Shown piece after piece: positions 6,954 to 12,383 of a stretch of DNA of 12,383 nucleotides; within the stretch, counting starts at the first letter, position 1; the number at the start of each line of letters is the position of its first letter. Under the pieces are notes generated by a model. It worked only from the letters and a program-made list of their open reading frames with translations. It was not told the origin of the DNA and ran no database searches. The translations under genes were made by a program, and so were the position numbers. Origin of the DNA: an uncultured Lachnospiraceae bacterium (GTDB lineage: Bacteria > Bacillota > Clostridia > Lachnospirales > Lachnospiraceae); the NCBI GenBank assembly GCA_905236545.1, contig CAJOQO010000285.1:1-12383 (forward strand), written 5' to 3'.

Positions 6954-7622
6954 TCACTCCTTTGCGCCGCCGATCAGTTTCCAGATCAGAGCCGCAAGGA
7001 TACCGCCGACCAGCGGGCCGACGATGAATACCCACACGACCTTCAGGGACTCGCCGCCAAGCAGAAGCGCGGGACCGAAGGAGCGGGCGGGGTTCACGCT
7101 GGTACCGGTGAAATAGATTCCGAACAGGTGTACCAGAGTCAGGGATCCTCCGATCACAAGACCTGCCACATGGCTGTTCTCGATCTTTGATGTCGCGCCG
7201 AGAACCGCGAGAACAAAGATGCAGGTCAGGATGATCTCAACGATCAGGGACTTTGCCACGCTGCCGTCATACAGGCCGTTGCATCCGAGTCCGAGGCTGG
7301 TCCCGATCAGGCCGCGAAGGACAGCGGCTCCGCAGATCGCGCCGAGGAACTGTGCCGCGATATAGCCGATGAAATCTGTTACGGTCATGCCGCCATTCAG
7401 AAGAACACCGATCGAAACGGCCGGGTTGATGTGGCAACCGGAGACATTTCCGATCGAATAAGCCATCGCGACGATGACCAGGCCGAATGCAAGTGCGGTC
7501 AGGATGTAAGCGGCGTCTGCTTCCGCGGTGCATCCTGTCACAGCGGCGACGCCGCAGGCGACAAGAACCAGTACAAATGTGCCGATAAATTCTGCAAGAT
7601 ACTTTCTAACCCCGTCTGTCAT
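6954..7622 (-). CDS. aqpZ: Aquaporin, AqpZ-type (MIP family)
   Basis: A 222-residue, six-helix channel of the major intrinsic protein family in the cell membrane. Both half-helix signatures are present: NPA at 66-68 (SGCHINPAVS) and NPAR at 177-180 (GTSVNPARSFGPAL). By alignment with E. coli AqpZ, the aromatic/arginine filter is F46, H165, T174 and R180. This is the water-selective F/H/T/R set rather than the W/G/F/R set of glycerol facilitators, so passage of water rather than glycerol is predicted. The ATG at 7622 follows AAGGGAGG at good spacing. It appears to be transcribed alone, with a terminator-like hairpin downstream and an intergenic region shared with the divergent cyclo-ligase gene. 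The specificity call rests on four residues only. Confidence 0.92.
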   Translation of the reverse strand: MTDGVRKYLAEFIGTFVLVLVACGVAAVTGCTAEADAAYILTALAFGLVIVAMAYSIGNVSGCHINPAVSIGVLLNGGMTVTDFIGYIAAQFLGAICGAAVLRGLIGTSLGLGCNGLYDGSVAKSLIVEIILTCIFVLAVLGATSKIENSHVAGLVIGGSLTLVHLFGIYFTGTSVNPARSFGPALLLGGESLKVVWVFIVGPLVGGILAALIWKLIGGAKE

Positions 7623-7655
7623 ACTTTTTCCTCCCTTAATATAATAACAGTGACA

Positions 7656-7668
7656 ACAGGTGACCTGT
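7656..7668. promoter_or_regulatory. 13-bp palindrome upstream of the aquaporin gene
   Basis: ACAGGTGACCTGT is a perfect inverted repeat with 6-bp arms and a 1-base centre, 34-46 bases before the aquaporin ATG. An AT-rich TTATTATATTAA segment lies between it and the ribosome binding site and could hold the -10, which would place the palindrome near the -35. No good -35 hexamer is seen at the right distance, so an activator or repressor site is possible. A second small inverted repeat (TGTAC 7666-7670, GTACA 7678-7682) adjoins it. Confidence 0.35.
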
Positions 7669-7767
7669 ACTGAAGCCGTACATAAGACACTTCAGCACAG
7701 ATAAGATAGGAACGGGATGCCGCCCGGAGATGCCTGTGAAAGACAGCGGAACGGATCCTCAGGAGCT

Positions 7768-7840
7768 GTAGAAATATCACTTAGTCAGTTGCCGCAGATG
7801 ACTAAGCTGATTCGATACAGATCCTTATCTGATATTCTAC
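7768..7840 (+). promoter_or_regulatory. Three-stem inverted-repeat element in the cyclo-ligase leader (candidate structured RNA)
   Basis: The stretch 7623-7889 holds no convincing gene. Within it, GTAGAAATAT (7768-7777) pairs with ATATTCTAC (7832-7840), nine pairs with one bulged A. Inside this, CTTAGTCA (7780-7787) pairs perfectly with TGACTAAG (7799-7806) around an 11-base loop, and CAGAT (7818-7822) pairs with ATCTG (7827-7831) around CCTT. The result is a compact three-way junction about 50 bases before the cyclo-ligase ATG. It could be a leader RNA or a set of nested protein-binding sites. I do not recognise a known riboswitch; the conserved cores of the THF and ZTP classes, plausible for this gene, are not visible. 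Whether it is transcribed is unknown. Confidence 0.4.
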
Positions 7841-7889
7841 ACTTGAGAAGAACAAACCGCAATGAAGATTTGGAGGAAGGAGAAGAGGA

Positions 7890-8600
7890 ATGGAGATCCA
7901 GGGACAGATACTGAGACAGGAACAGAGACCGGACCAGGAACAGAAACCGGACCAGGATCAGAGACGGAACCAGGAACAGAGACCGAACCAGGATCAGGGA
8001 ACGGAGCCGGATCTGACCAAGCAGCAGCTTCGGAGGATCGTGGCACAGAGAAGGCGGTCATACGGCCGGGAGGCCCTTGCGGGGATGAGCGCGGAGATCA
8101 CACAGCAGGTGCTGAAGCTGGACGTGTACCAAAGAAGCAGCAGTGTCTTTGCCTATATGGAGCTGCCGGGCGAAGTGATGATGCGCAGCCTGATCCTGCG
8201 ATGCCTGCAGGATGGGAAAAGAGTCGCGCTCCCCAGGACAGAGGGAAAGGAAATGCATTTTTACGAAATCGGAATGCCTGCCGGCGCATGGGAAAAGGCA
8301 GAGGAAGACCGGATCCTGTTTGCGCAGCTGATCCCCGGGGCTATGGGGATCCTTGAGCCGGATCCGGAAATCTGTCCCGGGATGGATGGGGAAGAGGATG
8401 CGCTGATCATCATGCCGGGCGTAGCGTTCGACAGGAACCGCAACCGGGTCGGTTACGGAGGCGGGTATTATGACAGGTACCTGTCCCTGCACAGGGATCA
8501 CCCGACGGTGGCGGTTGCCTATGGCTTCCAGATCTTTGACGAGGTGCCCCATGCGGATACGGACATCCGGCCGCAGCTTCTGATCCGGTCTGCGCTCTGA
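7890..8600 (+). CDS. 5-formyltetrahydrofolate cyclo-ligase with repeat-built N-terminal extension
   Basis: A 236-residue enzyme of the MTHFS/YgfA family, which uses ATP to convert 5-formyl-THF to 5,10-methenyl-THF and returns a dead-end folate to one-carbon metabolism. The family core begins near residue 41 (DLTKQQLRRIVAQRRRS). It includes MPGVAFD (175-181) and the signature NRVGYGGGYYDRYL (185-198), whose basic and glycine-rich residues bind ATP. Residues 5-40 are extra compared with ordinary members and consist of hexapeptides such as EQRPDQ. The ATG at 7890 is supported by AAGGAG six bases upstream. No alternative ATG occurs in frame before M66, inside the core, so the extension is probably translated. 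This is the only plus-strand gene, divergent from the aquaporin and convergent with the GGDEF gene. Confidence 0.9.
   Translation: MEIQGQILRQEQRPDQEQKPDQDQRRNQEQRPNQDQGTEPDLTKQQLRRIVAQRRRSYGREALAGMSAEITQQVLKLDVYQRSSSVFAYMELPGEVMMRSLILRCLQDGKRVALPRTEGKEMHFYEIGMPAGAWEKAEEDRILFAQLIPGAMGILEPDPEICPGMDGEEDALIIMPGVAFDRNRNRVGYGGGYYDRYLSLHRDHPTVAVAYGFQIFDEVPHADTDIRPQLLIRSAL
7902..8009 (+). repeat. 18-bp in-frame tandem repeat encoding hexapeptides
   Basis: Five units of 18 bp from 7920 to 8009 encode EQRPDQ, EQKPDQ, DQRRNQ, EQRPNQ and DQGTEP. A diverged first copy at 7902-7919 encodes GQILRQ and shares about 12 of 18 bases with the next unit. A typical unit is GAACAGAGACCGGACCAG. The unit is exactly six codons, so copy-number change would keep the frame. 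The encoded segment is a hydrophilic, disordered-looking Q/R/D/E/P tract at the N-terminus of the cyclo-ligase. Confidence 0.9.
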
Positions 8601-8618
8601 AAGCATCTGAAACGCCCG

Positions 8619-8663
8619 CCCGGTACAGACCGGGGACTGAAACGACAGGATCCTCCGGATCCT
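8619..8663. terminator. Two hairpins between convergent genes (possible bidirectional terminator)
   Basis: CCCGGT (8619-8624) pairs with ACCGGG (8629-8634) around ACAG, and AGGATCC (8647-8653) pairs with GGATCCT (8657-8663) around TCC. Both are perfect stems in the 69 bases between the stops of the cyclo-ligase and the GGDEF gene. Position argues for transcription ends from both sides, but neither hairpin has a clear T-run, so this is not a classical intrinsic terminator. Confidence 0.4.
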
Positions 8664-8669
8664 TCTGAT

Positions 8670-9803
8670 TCAGGCCACGATCTGATTGCGGCCATGCTGC
8701 TTGCCCATGTACAGCTTCTTGTCAGCCTTCTGGATCACACTGTCCACCTGCTTCGGGATCTCCACCTGCGCCGAGCGTTTGAGCAGCGCATCCTCCACGC
8801 CGAAGGTCATGGTCACCTTGATCTGCTGTTCGCCGAACGGGATGACCGTCAGGCGGATCTTTTCCAGCAGATCGTTCAGCACGTAAAATGCGTTGTCGAG
8901 ATTGAGATGCTCGAAGAAAAACAGGAATTCCTCCCCGCCCCAGCGGGCGCAAAGGCCATAAGGCTCCATGGTTTTCTGGAACAGCTCGGAAAGAATCTCC
9001 AGAACACGGTCTCCCGCTTCATGACCATAAGTGTCGTTGACCTTTTTAAAGAAATCGATGTCTCCGATCGCGACAGTGGGGCAGATCGGATCGGAGGAAT
9101 TGCTGATGCATTCCTCGATATGCCGAAGGACATAGCGGCGGTTCGGAAGCTTCGTCAGCGGATCGGTATCGGCGAGGTTGTTCAGCTTGCGGTTCGCATT
9201 CGCGAGACGGCTTTCCGCGCGCAATGTATCACTGGCGAAGACCGACATGATCAGGATCAGCAGAAGATAGACCATCGTCGTGTCCAGAAACTGCATCACA
9301 TGATTCAGGCCTGGCGGGAACGGAAGGAACGGTTCGACGGAAAGCGTGTAGAAATAAAGCCCCATGCGAACGGCGTACACCATCAGCCCCAGCGGAATCT
9401 TGACGGACATGGAGCTGTAGCTGGTGGTAAAGATCAGCACGAGAAGAACAAACAGAAGATGCTGGATGCCGCAGTCCCATCCGAACAGGACGATCGCGAT
9501 TACGATCCAGAAGAGGGAAAGAAGATAAAACAGGGGAAGCGTCCACTCTGTTTTGCTTCTATGATAGGTTCCGCGGAAGATGATCAGCGAAATCACGAAA
9601 CATAATAGCGGAAGCGCCGATCCCTTCCACTGCCGGAAGAGGAGAAGGACAACGCTGAAGAGGGCGAAATATACAAGTTCACCCAGCAAAGTAACGCGCA
9701 CAAGATACATGGCGCGTCCGGATTCCATTTCATTTCCGATATCCCGGAGAAGGTATTCCCTGATTTTGTCCATCTTCCTCATCTCACCCGGCTGCGGCGT
9801 CAT
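8670..9803 (-). CDS. Membrane-bound GGDEF diguanylate cyclase
   Basis: A 377-residue protein predicted to make the second messenger c-di-GMP from two GTP. About six hydrophobic helices fill residues 33-190 and anchor it in the membrane as a sensor of unknown input. The GGDEF domain follows a short linker from about 205: DPLTKLPNRR (214-223), GDIDFFKKVND with metal-binding D248, and RWGGEEF (287-293), the catalytically competent GGEEF form. The positions of the RxxD inhibitory site are occupied by EPYG, so product feedback through the I-site is probably absent. The ATG at 9803 overlaps the stop of the upstream amidohydrolase gene as ATGA, implying translational coupling. In-frame ATGs at 9782 and 9773 are alternatives, because the ribosome binding site for the first start is weak. 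Confidence 0.92.
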   Translation of the reverse strand: MTPQPGEMRKMDKIREYLLRDIGNEMESGRAMYLVRVTLLGELVYFALFSVVLLLFRQWKGSALPLLCFVISLIIFRGTYHRSKTEWTLPLFYLLSLFWIVIAIVLFGWDCGIQHLLFVLLVLIFTTSYSSMSVKIPLGLMVYAVRMGLYFYTLSVEPFLPFPPGLNHVMQFLDTTMVYLLLILIMSVFASDTLRAESRLANANRKLNNLADTDPLTKLPNRRYVLRHIEECISNSSDPICPTVAIGDIDFFKKVNDTYGHEAGDRVLEILSELFQKTMEPYGLCARWGGEEFLFFFEHLNLDNAFYVLNDLLEKIRLTVIPFGEQQIKVTMTFGVEDALLKRSAQVEIPKQVDSVIQKADKKLYMGKQHGRNQIVA

Positions 9804-11179
9804 CTTCCAAGATAGAGCCTGTCCTGCCGGTTTGCTTCATATGCGAGTTTTTCTTCATCCACCTTCGCGAGGCGTCCATGCTCGACGATGACCTGGCCGT
9901 TCACGATGGTGAAGTCCACAGCCCCCTTCAGGCCGACGGTGCCCAGAGCCGATTTCGGATCGAACAAAGCACCAACCAGCTCGAGACGGCGCGAATCAAC
10001 AAGAAACAGATCAGCGCATTTGCCCTCCTCCAGACTGCCGATCTCCTTTTCGCGGCCGAGCAGCCGGGCGGATCCCATCGTCGCCATCTTCAGGACATCG
10101 TATCCGGAAGGAGCAAGATCGGAGGAATTCAGCCGGTGAAGCAGATAGGCAACCCGCACCTCCTCAAGGAGATTCGAGCCGTCATTGCTGGCGCTTCCGT
10201 CCACGCCAAGACCGACCGGGATTCCCATCTTCAGCATCTCCGGGATCCGGGCGATGCCGGAGGAGAGCTTCATATTCGAGATGGGACAGTGGCAGACGCC
10301 GGTGCCGGTTGCCGCCAGAAGCTCCAGCTCCTGCGTGTTAAAATGAATGCCGTGCGCGTACCAGACATCGCTGCCGACCCAGCCCAGCTTCTCCATGTAG
10401 GCGAGCGGCCTCAGTCCGACCTTTTCGAGCGTATAGTTTTCCTCGTCCTTCGTCTCGCACAGATGCGTGTGAAGACGCACGCCGTACTGCCGTGCAAGCT
10501 TCGCGCTTTCCCGAAGCAGATCCTCGGAGACCGAGAAGGGGGAGCAGGGCGCAAGGGCGATCCGTTTCATGGAACCGAAGGAGGTGTCCTGATACTGTTC
10601 GATCAGGCGCACCGAATCCTTCATGATCTCGTCGACCGTCTGTACGACGGAATCGGGCGGAAGCCCTCCGTCTTTTTTGGACCGGTCCATGCTTCCTCTG
10701 GAAAAATGCATCCGCACGCCGAGTTCCTGTGCTGCCTGCCATTGTGCGGCGAGCAGGTCACCGCCCTGCGCGGGAAATACATAATGATGGTCGAATACCG
10801 TGGTACAGCCGTTTTTCACCAGCTCGCCCATCGCGGTCAGGCTTGCCAGCCGTTCTGTCTCCTCGGTCAGATTCTTCCAGACCTCATACAGCGCGACCAG
10901 CCAGTCAAACAGCTCAAGATTCTGCACCTCCGGAAGGTTGCGTGAGAAGACCTGGTAAAGGTGGTGGTGTGCGTTGATCAGGCCGGGATAGGCGATCATG
11001 CCGCTGCCGTCGATGACCTGGTCGATCGCAAGGCCGGAAAGCGCAGGATCTGTGGAAAGTGAGGGCCCGATTCTTCTGATGAGGCCGTCCACGCACAGAA
11101 GATCTGCTCCGGTGAAGACGGAATCTTCCTTGTCACAGGTGATAATCGCATCGATGTTCTGAATAAGAAGCGTACTCAT
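9800..11179 (-). CDS. Amidohydrolase, 8-oxoguanine deaminase-like
   Basis: A 459-residue cytoplasmic metal-dependent deaminase of the amidohydrolase superfamily, in the 8-oxoguanine deaminase/AtzB-like branch. The N-terminus MSTLLIQNIDAIITCD and the early YPGLINAHHHLYQ (H71, H73) are typical of that group. Further metal and catalytic residues fit: HTHLCE (H239, E242), YAHGIHF (H276) and GLGVDGSASND (D327). The FDWLVALYEVWKNLTEE segment after the HHH motif also matches the group as I recall it. Predicted reaction: 8-oxoguanine to urate plus ammonia, handling an oxidised purine; close relatives act on guanine, cytosine derivatives or triazines, so the substrate is probable only. The ATG at 11179 has AAGGAGAG upstream. 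The gene overlaps the GGDEF gene by four bases and follows the TPR-like gene after about 100 bases. Confidence 0.85.
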   Translation of the reverse strand: MSTLLIQNIDAIITCDKEDSVFTGADLLCVDGLIRRIGPSLSTDPALSGLAIDQVIDGSGMIAYPGLINAHHHLYQVFSRNLPEVQNLELFDWLVALYEVWKNLTEETERLASLTAMGELVKNGCTTVFDHHYVFPAQGGDLLAAQWQAAQELGVRMHFSRGSMDRSKKDGGLPPDSVVQTVDEIMKDSVRLIEQYQDTSFGSMKRIALAPCSPFSVSEDLLRESAKLARQYGVRLHTHLCETKDEENYTLEKVGLRPLAYMEKLGWVGSDVWYAHGIHFNTQELELLAATGTGVCHCPISNMKLSSGIARIPEMLKMGIPVGLGVDGSASNDGSNLLEEVRVAYLLHRLNSSDLAPSGYDVLKMATMGSARLLGREKEIGSLEEGKCADLFLVDSRRLELVGALFDPKSALGTVGLKGAVDFTIVNGQVIVEHGRLAKVDEEKLAYEANRQDRLYLGR

Positions 11180-11209
11180 CCTTGAAAACTCTCCTTTCTC
11201 ATTCAGGAA

Positions 11210-11247
11210 CGCTCCGGCATTCCTGCCGCGCTCCGGCTCTGAAGCGC
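11210..11247. repeat. Short direct and inverted repeats between TPR-like and amidohydrolase genes
   Basis: CGCTCCGGC occurs twice (11210-11218 and 11229-11237) with a 10-base spacer. GCGCT (11228-11232) can pair with AGCGC (11243-11247) around a 10-base loop. On minus this forms a weak hairpin after the TPR-like stop without a T-run, so I do not call it a terminator. Its role is unknown. Confidence 0.35.
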
Positions 11248-11281
11248 TGACTGGCTGGTGTGACGCCCTGACCTGCCGGGG

Positions 11282-12205
11282 TTATACGGACTCGCCGGTC
11301 TCGCGCAACGCTTCTTCCATCCGGGATCTCCAGAACTGATCCAGCGCGGCCCTCTCGCGGCGCCGGCGGTCATCGTCATCCCCATCCCTGCGGTAGGTGA
11401 TCCGGCCGGCTTCCCGCTCATTGTTATAGGCGTCCAGAACCCGCTGAAAGATCTGGTCATCCCCGAAGGGAGCGTCGCCGCAGTCCGTCAGCGTCTTGCA
11501 GGCGAGGGCGGTCATCTTTGTGCACATCTCGTGATTGCCCAGATTCTCGTAGACTTCCGCTTCCGTCGCATAGACTGCCGCAAGGCCGCGGTAGAGATCC
11601 TTGACCGCTTCATCGAGACTTCCGCGGGATGCAATCTTTTGCTTAAAGAAGCCTTCGCTCCGGCTGCACATCTCGAGAGCCTGTTCCTCCCGGCCGCCCG
11701 CGCGGCTGCAGGCGAATGCAAGATCCGCGTAAAACTTTTCCGGGGTGCTGTAATTCTGCTCGTGTCCTTCGAGGGATTCCAGTGCCAGTGTAAAATGCTC
11801 CACTGCCTTGTCGTATTCTTCGTTCCACAGCCAATGGTTCGCGCACGCTGTCTGCGCGTAGGCGATCATCATCCTGGATCCGTTCCGGGTGGCAGCTTCC
11901 ACATCCGCCTTGAGCTGTTCTTCGCTTCTCAGGCTGACATGTCCCGAAAATGCAAGCGTGTAGGCTCCTCCGGTTACCCGGCCGAGGATGTTCACAGCGC
12001 GGCTGAGGATATTGAAGTAATCGTCTTCCTCCGCTTCCACGCCGATCAGGTTCCTGGCTTCATTGATCGTCAGGCTGCGGATCCCCGGAATATCGAGAAT
12101 CTCCTGCAGTGCGTCGTCTTTTTTCGTGATGATGTCCCGTACGTCGGAAGGCTTCCCCTTCGAAGGGGAGAGAACAAGACGGTAACATCTGTAATGCTGT
12201 GACAT
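11282..12205 (-). CDS. Hypothetical helical-repeat (TPR-like) protein
   Basis: A 307-residue, soluble, mostly helical protein with no signal peptide. I do not recognise a named family. Three helix-pair segments resemble tetratricopeptide repeats: about 110-145 (MMIAYAQTACANHWLW followed by YDKAVEHFTLALESLEG), 157-190 (FYADLAFACSRAGGREEQALEMC) and 205-240 (RGLAAVYATEAEVYENLGNHEM). Such repeats usually mediate protein contacts. The C-terminus carries an unusual charge block, DGDDDDRRRRER (274-285), and then a final amphipathic helix. The ATG at 12205 has TAGGAG about 12 bases upstream, a somewhat long spacing. It is the promoter-proximal gene of the minus unit that continues into the amidohydrolase and GGDEF genes, with a perfect TATAAT upstream. 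Confidence 0.75.
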   Translation of the reverse strand: MSQHYRCYRLVLSPSKGKPSDVRDIITKKDDALQEILDIPGIRSLTINEARNLIGVEAEEDDYFNILSRAVNILGRVTGGAYTLAFSGHVSLRSEEQLKADVEAATRNGSRMMIAYAQTACANHWLWNEEYDKAVEHFTLALESLEGHEQNYSTPEKFYADLAFACSRAGGREEQALEMCSRSEGFFKQKIASRGSLDEAVKDLYRGLAAVYATEAEVYENLGNHEMCTKMTALACKTLTDCGDAPFGDDQIFQRVLDAYNNEREAGRITYRRDGDDDDRRRRERAALDQFWRSRMEEALRETGESV

Positions 12206-12236
12206 AATGATTCCAAACTCCTATTCCATCAAACCA

Positions 12237-12268
12237 CAGGAATCTGCAGGATGATCTGCAGTATCCTG
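12237..12268 (-). promoter_or_regulatory. Imperfect 13-bp inverted repeat in the TPR-like gene leader
   Basis: CAGGAATCTGCAG (12237-12249) and CTGCAGTATCCTG (12256-12268) can form a stem of 11 pairs with two central mismatches around GATGAT. It lies between the proposed transcription start and the ribosome binding site, so it would be a hairpin in the 5' UTR. It could affect translation or mRNA stability, or be a protein site in DNA. Confidence 0.45.
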
Positions 12269-12294
12269 GACAACAGCTTCTGCCATTACACACC

Positions 12295-12300
12295 ATTATA
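12295..12300 (-). promoter_or_regulatory. Candidate -10 box for the TPR-like/amidohydrolase/GGDEF unit
   Basis: Minus reads TATAAT, a perfect sigma-A -10, about 90 bases before the ATG at 12205, giving a leader of roughly 83 bases. No good -35 hexamer lies 16-18 bases further up and there is no TG extension, so an activator could be needed. A 10-bp direct repeat lies 40-90 bases upstream of this box. Confidence 0.5.
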
Positions 12301-12341
12301 GAACACTTTCTGTCAGGATGCATCAGAATATTTCAAGATAT

Positions 12342-12383
12342 GACTTGTAACATATGCCTGACGTATGCCCCGGGACTTGTAAC
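12342..12383. repeat. 10-bp direct repeat at the window edge
   Basis: GACTTGTAAC occurs at 12342-12351 and again at 12374-12383, an exact match with a 32-bp period (about three helical turns). Between them ATATGCC and GTATGCC form a second near-repeat. The last copy ends exactly at the window edge, so more copies may follow. The position upstream of a -10 box with no good -35 fits activator sites. Confidence 0.5.

Noticed and set aside
7768..7840. THF or ZTP riboswitch, hammerhead ribozyme or 6S RNA
   Set aside because: The conserved THF and ZTP core sequences are not visible. The hammerhead CUGAUGA and GAAA elements are not in the right places around the junction. The long closing stem and central bubble of 6S RNA could not be drawn, although 6S lies next to ygfA in proteobacteria.
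7717..7914. A 65-codon open frame on plus before the cyclo-ligase
   Set aside because: It runs through the inverted-repeat element, lacks a ribosome binding site and overlaps the cyclo-ligase start in another frame.

Overview
This 12.4 kb window looks like chromosomal DNA of a moderately GC-rich anaerobic Firmicute, most likely a Clostridia/Lachnospiraceae-type gut bacterium. The evidence is strong AGGAGG-type ribosome binding sites, a full-length fermentative AdhE, the 5' end of a NuoE/HydC-type [2Fe-2S] subunit, and an AqpZ-like channel. The species call is inference. I saw no phage, transposase, CRISPR, tRNA or rRNA. Nearly all genes lie on the minus strand; only the 5-formyltetrahydrofolate cyclo-ligase gene is on plus.

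Layout, left to right. (1) 1-135: first 45 codons of a minus-strand NuoE/HydC-like redox subunit, with an AT-rich promoter region behind it. (2) 301-3710: a two-gene minus unit, adhE followed 14 bases later by an APH/choline-kinase-fold phosphotransferase. A 16-bp perfect palindrome overlaps the proposed adhE promoter. (3) 3856-6750: a three-gene minus cluster of an exported protein of unknown function, a rhomboid protease and a HIT-family nucleotide-binding protein. An unusual non-coding array of ~35-bp tandem repeats lies between the last two. (4) 6954-7622: an AqpZ-type aquaporin with its own terminator-like hairpin. (5) 7623-7889: a divergent intergenic region with a 13-bp palindrome on the aquaporin side and a three-stem inverted-repeat structure on the cyclo-ligase side. 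(6) 7890-8600: the cyclo-ligase, with an unusual N-terminal extension built from 18-bp (6-residue) tandem repeats. (7) 8670-12205: a minus unit of a TPR-like protein, an 8-oxoguanine deaminase-type amidohydrolase and a membrane GGDEF protein. The last two overlap by ATGA.

How the genes may work together: the NuoE/HydC-like subunit and AdhE both belong to redox disposal in fermentation (hydrogen or NAD(H) chemistry, and ethanol formation from acetyl-CoA). The deaminase-GGDEF pair suggests co-translation of oxidised-purine salvage with c-di-GMP signalling, but no functional link can be shown from sequence alone. I found no definite new multi-gene system. The best candidates for new biology are the structured leader before the cyclo-ligase, its repeat-built N-terminus, the intergenic repeat array beside the rhomboid gene, and the coupled deaminase/GGDEF pair.
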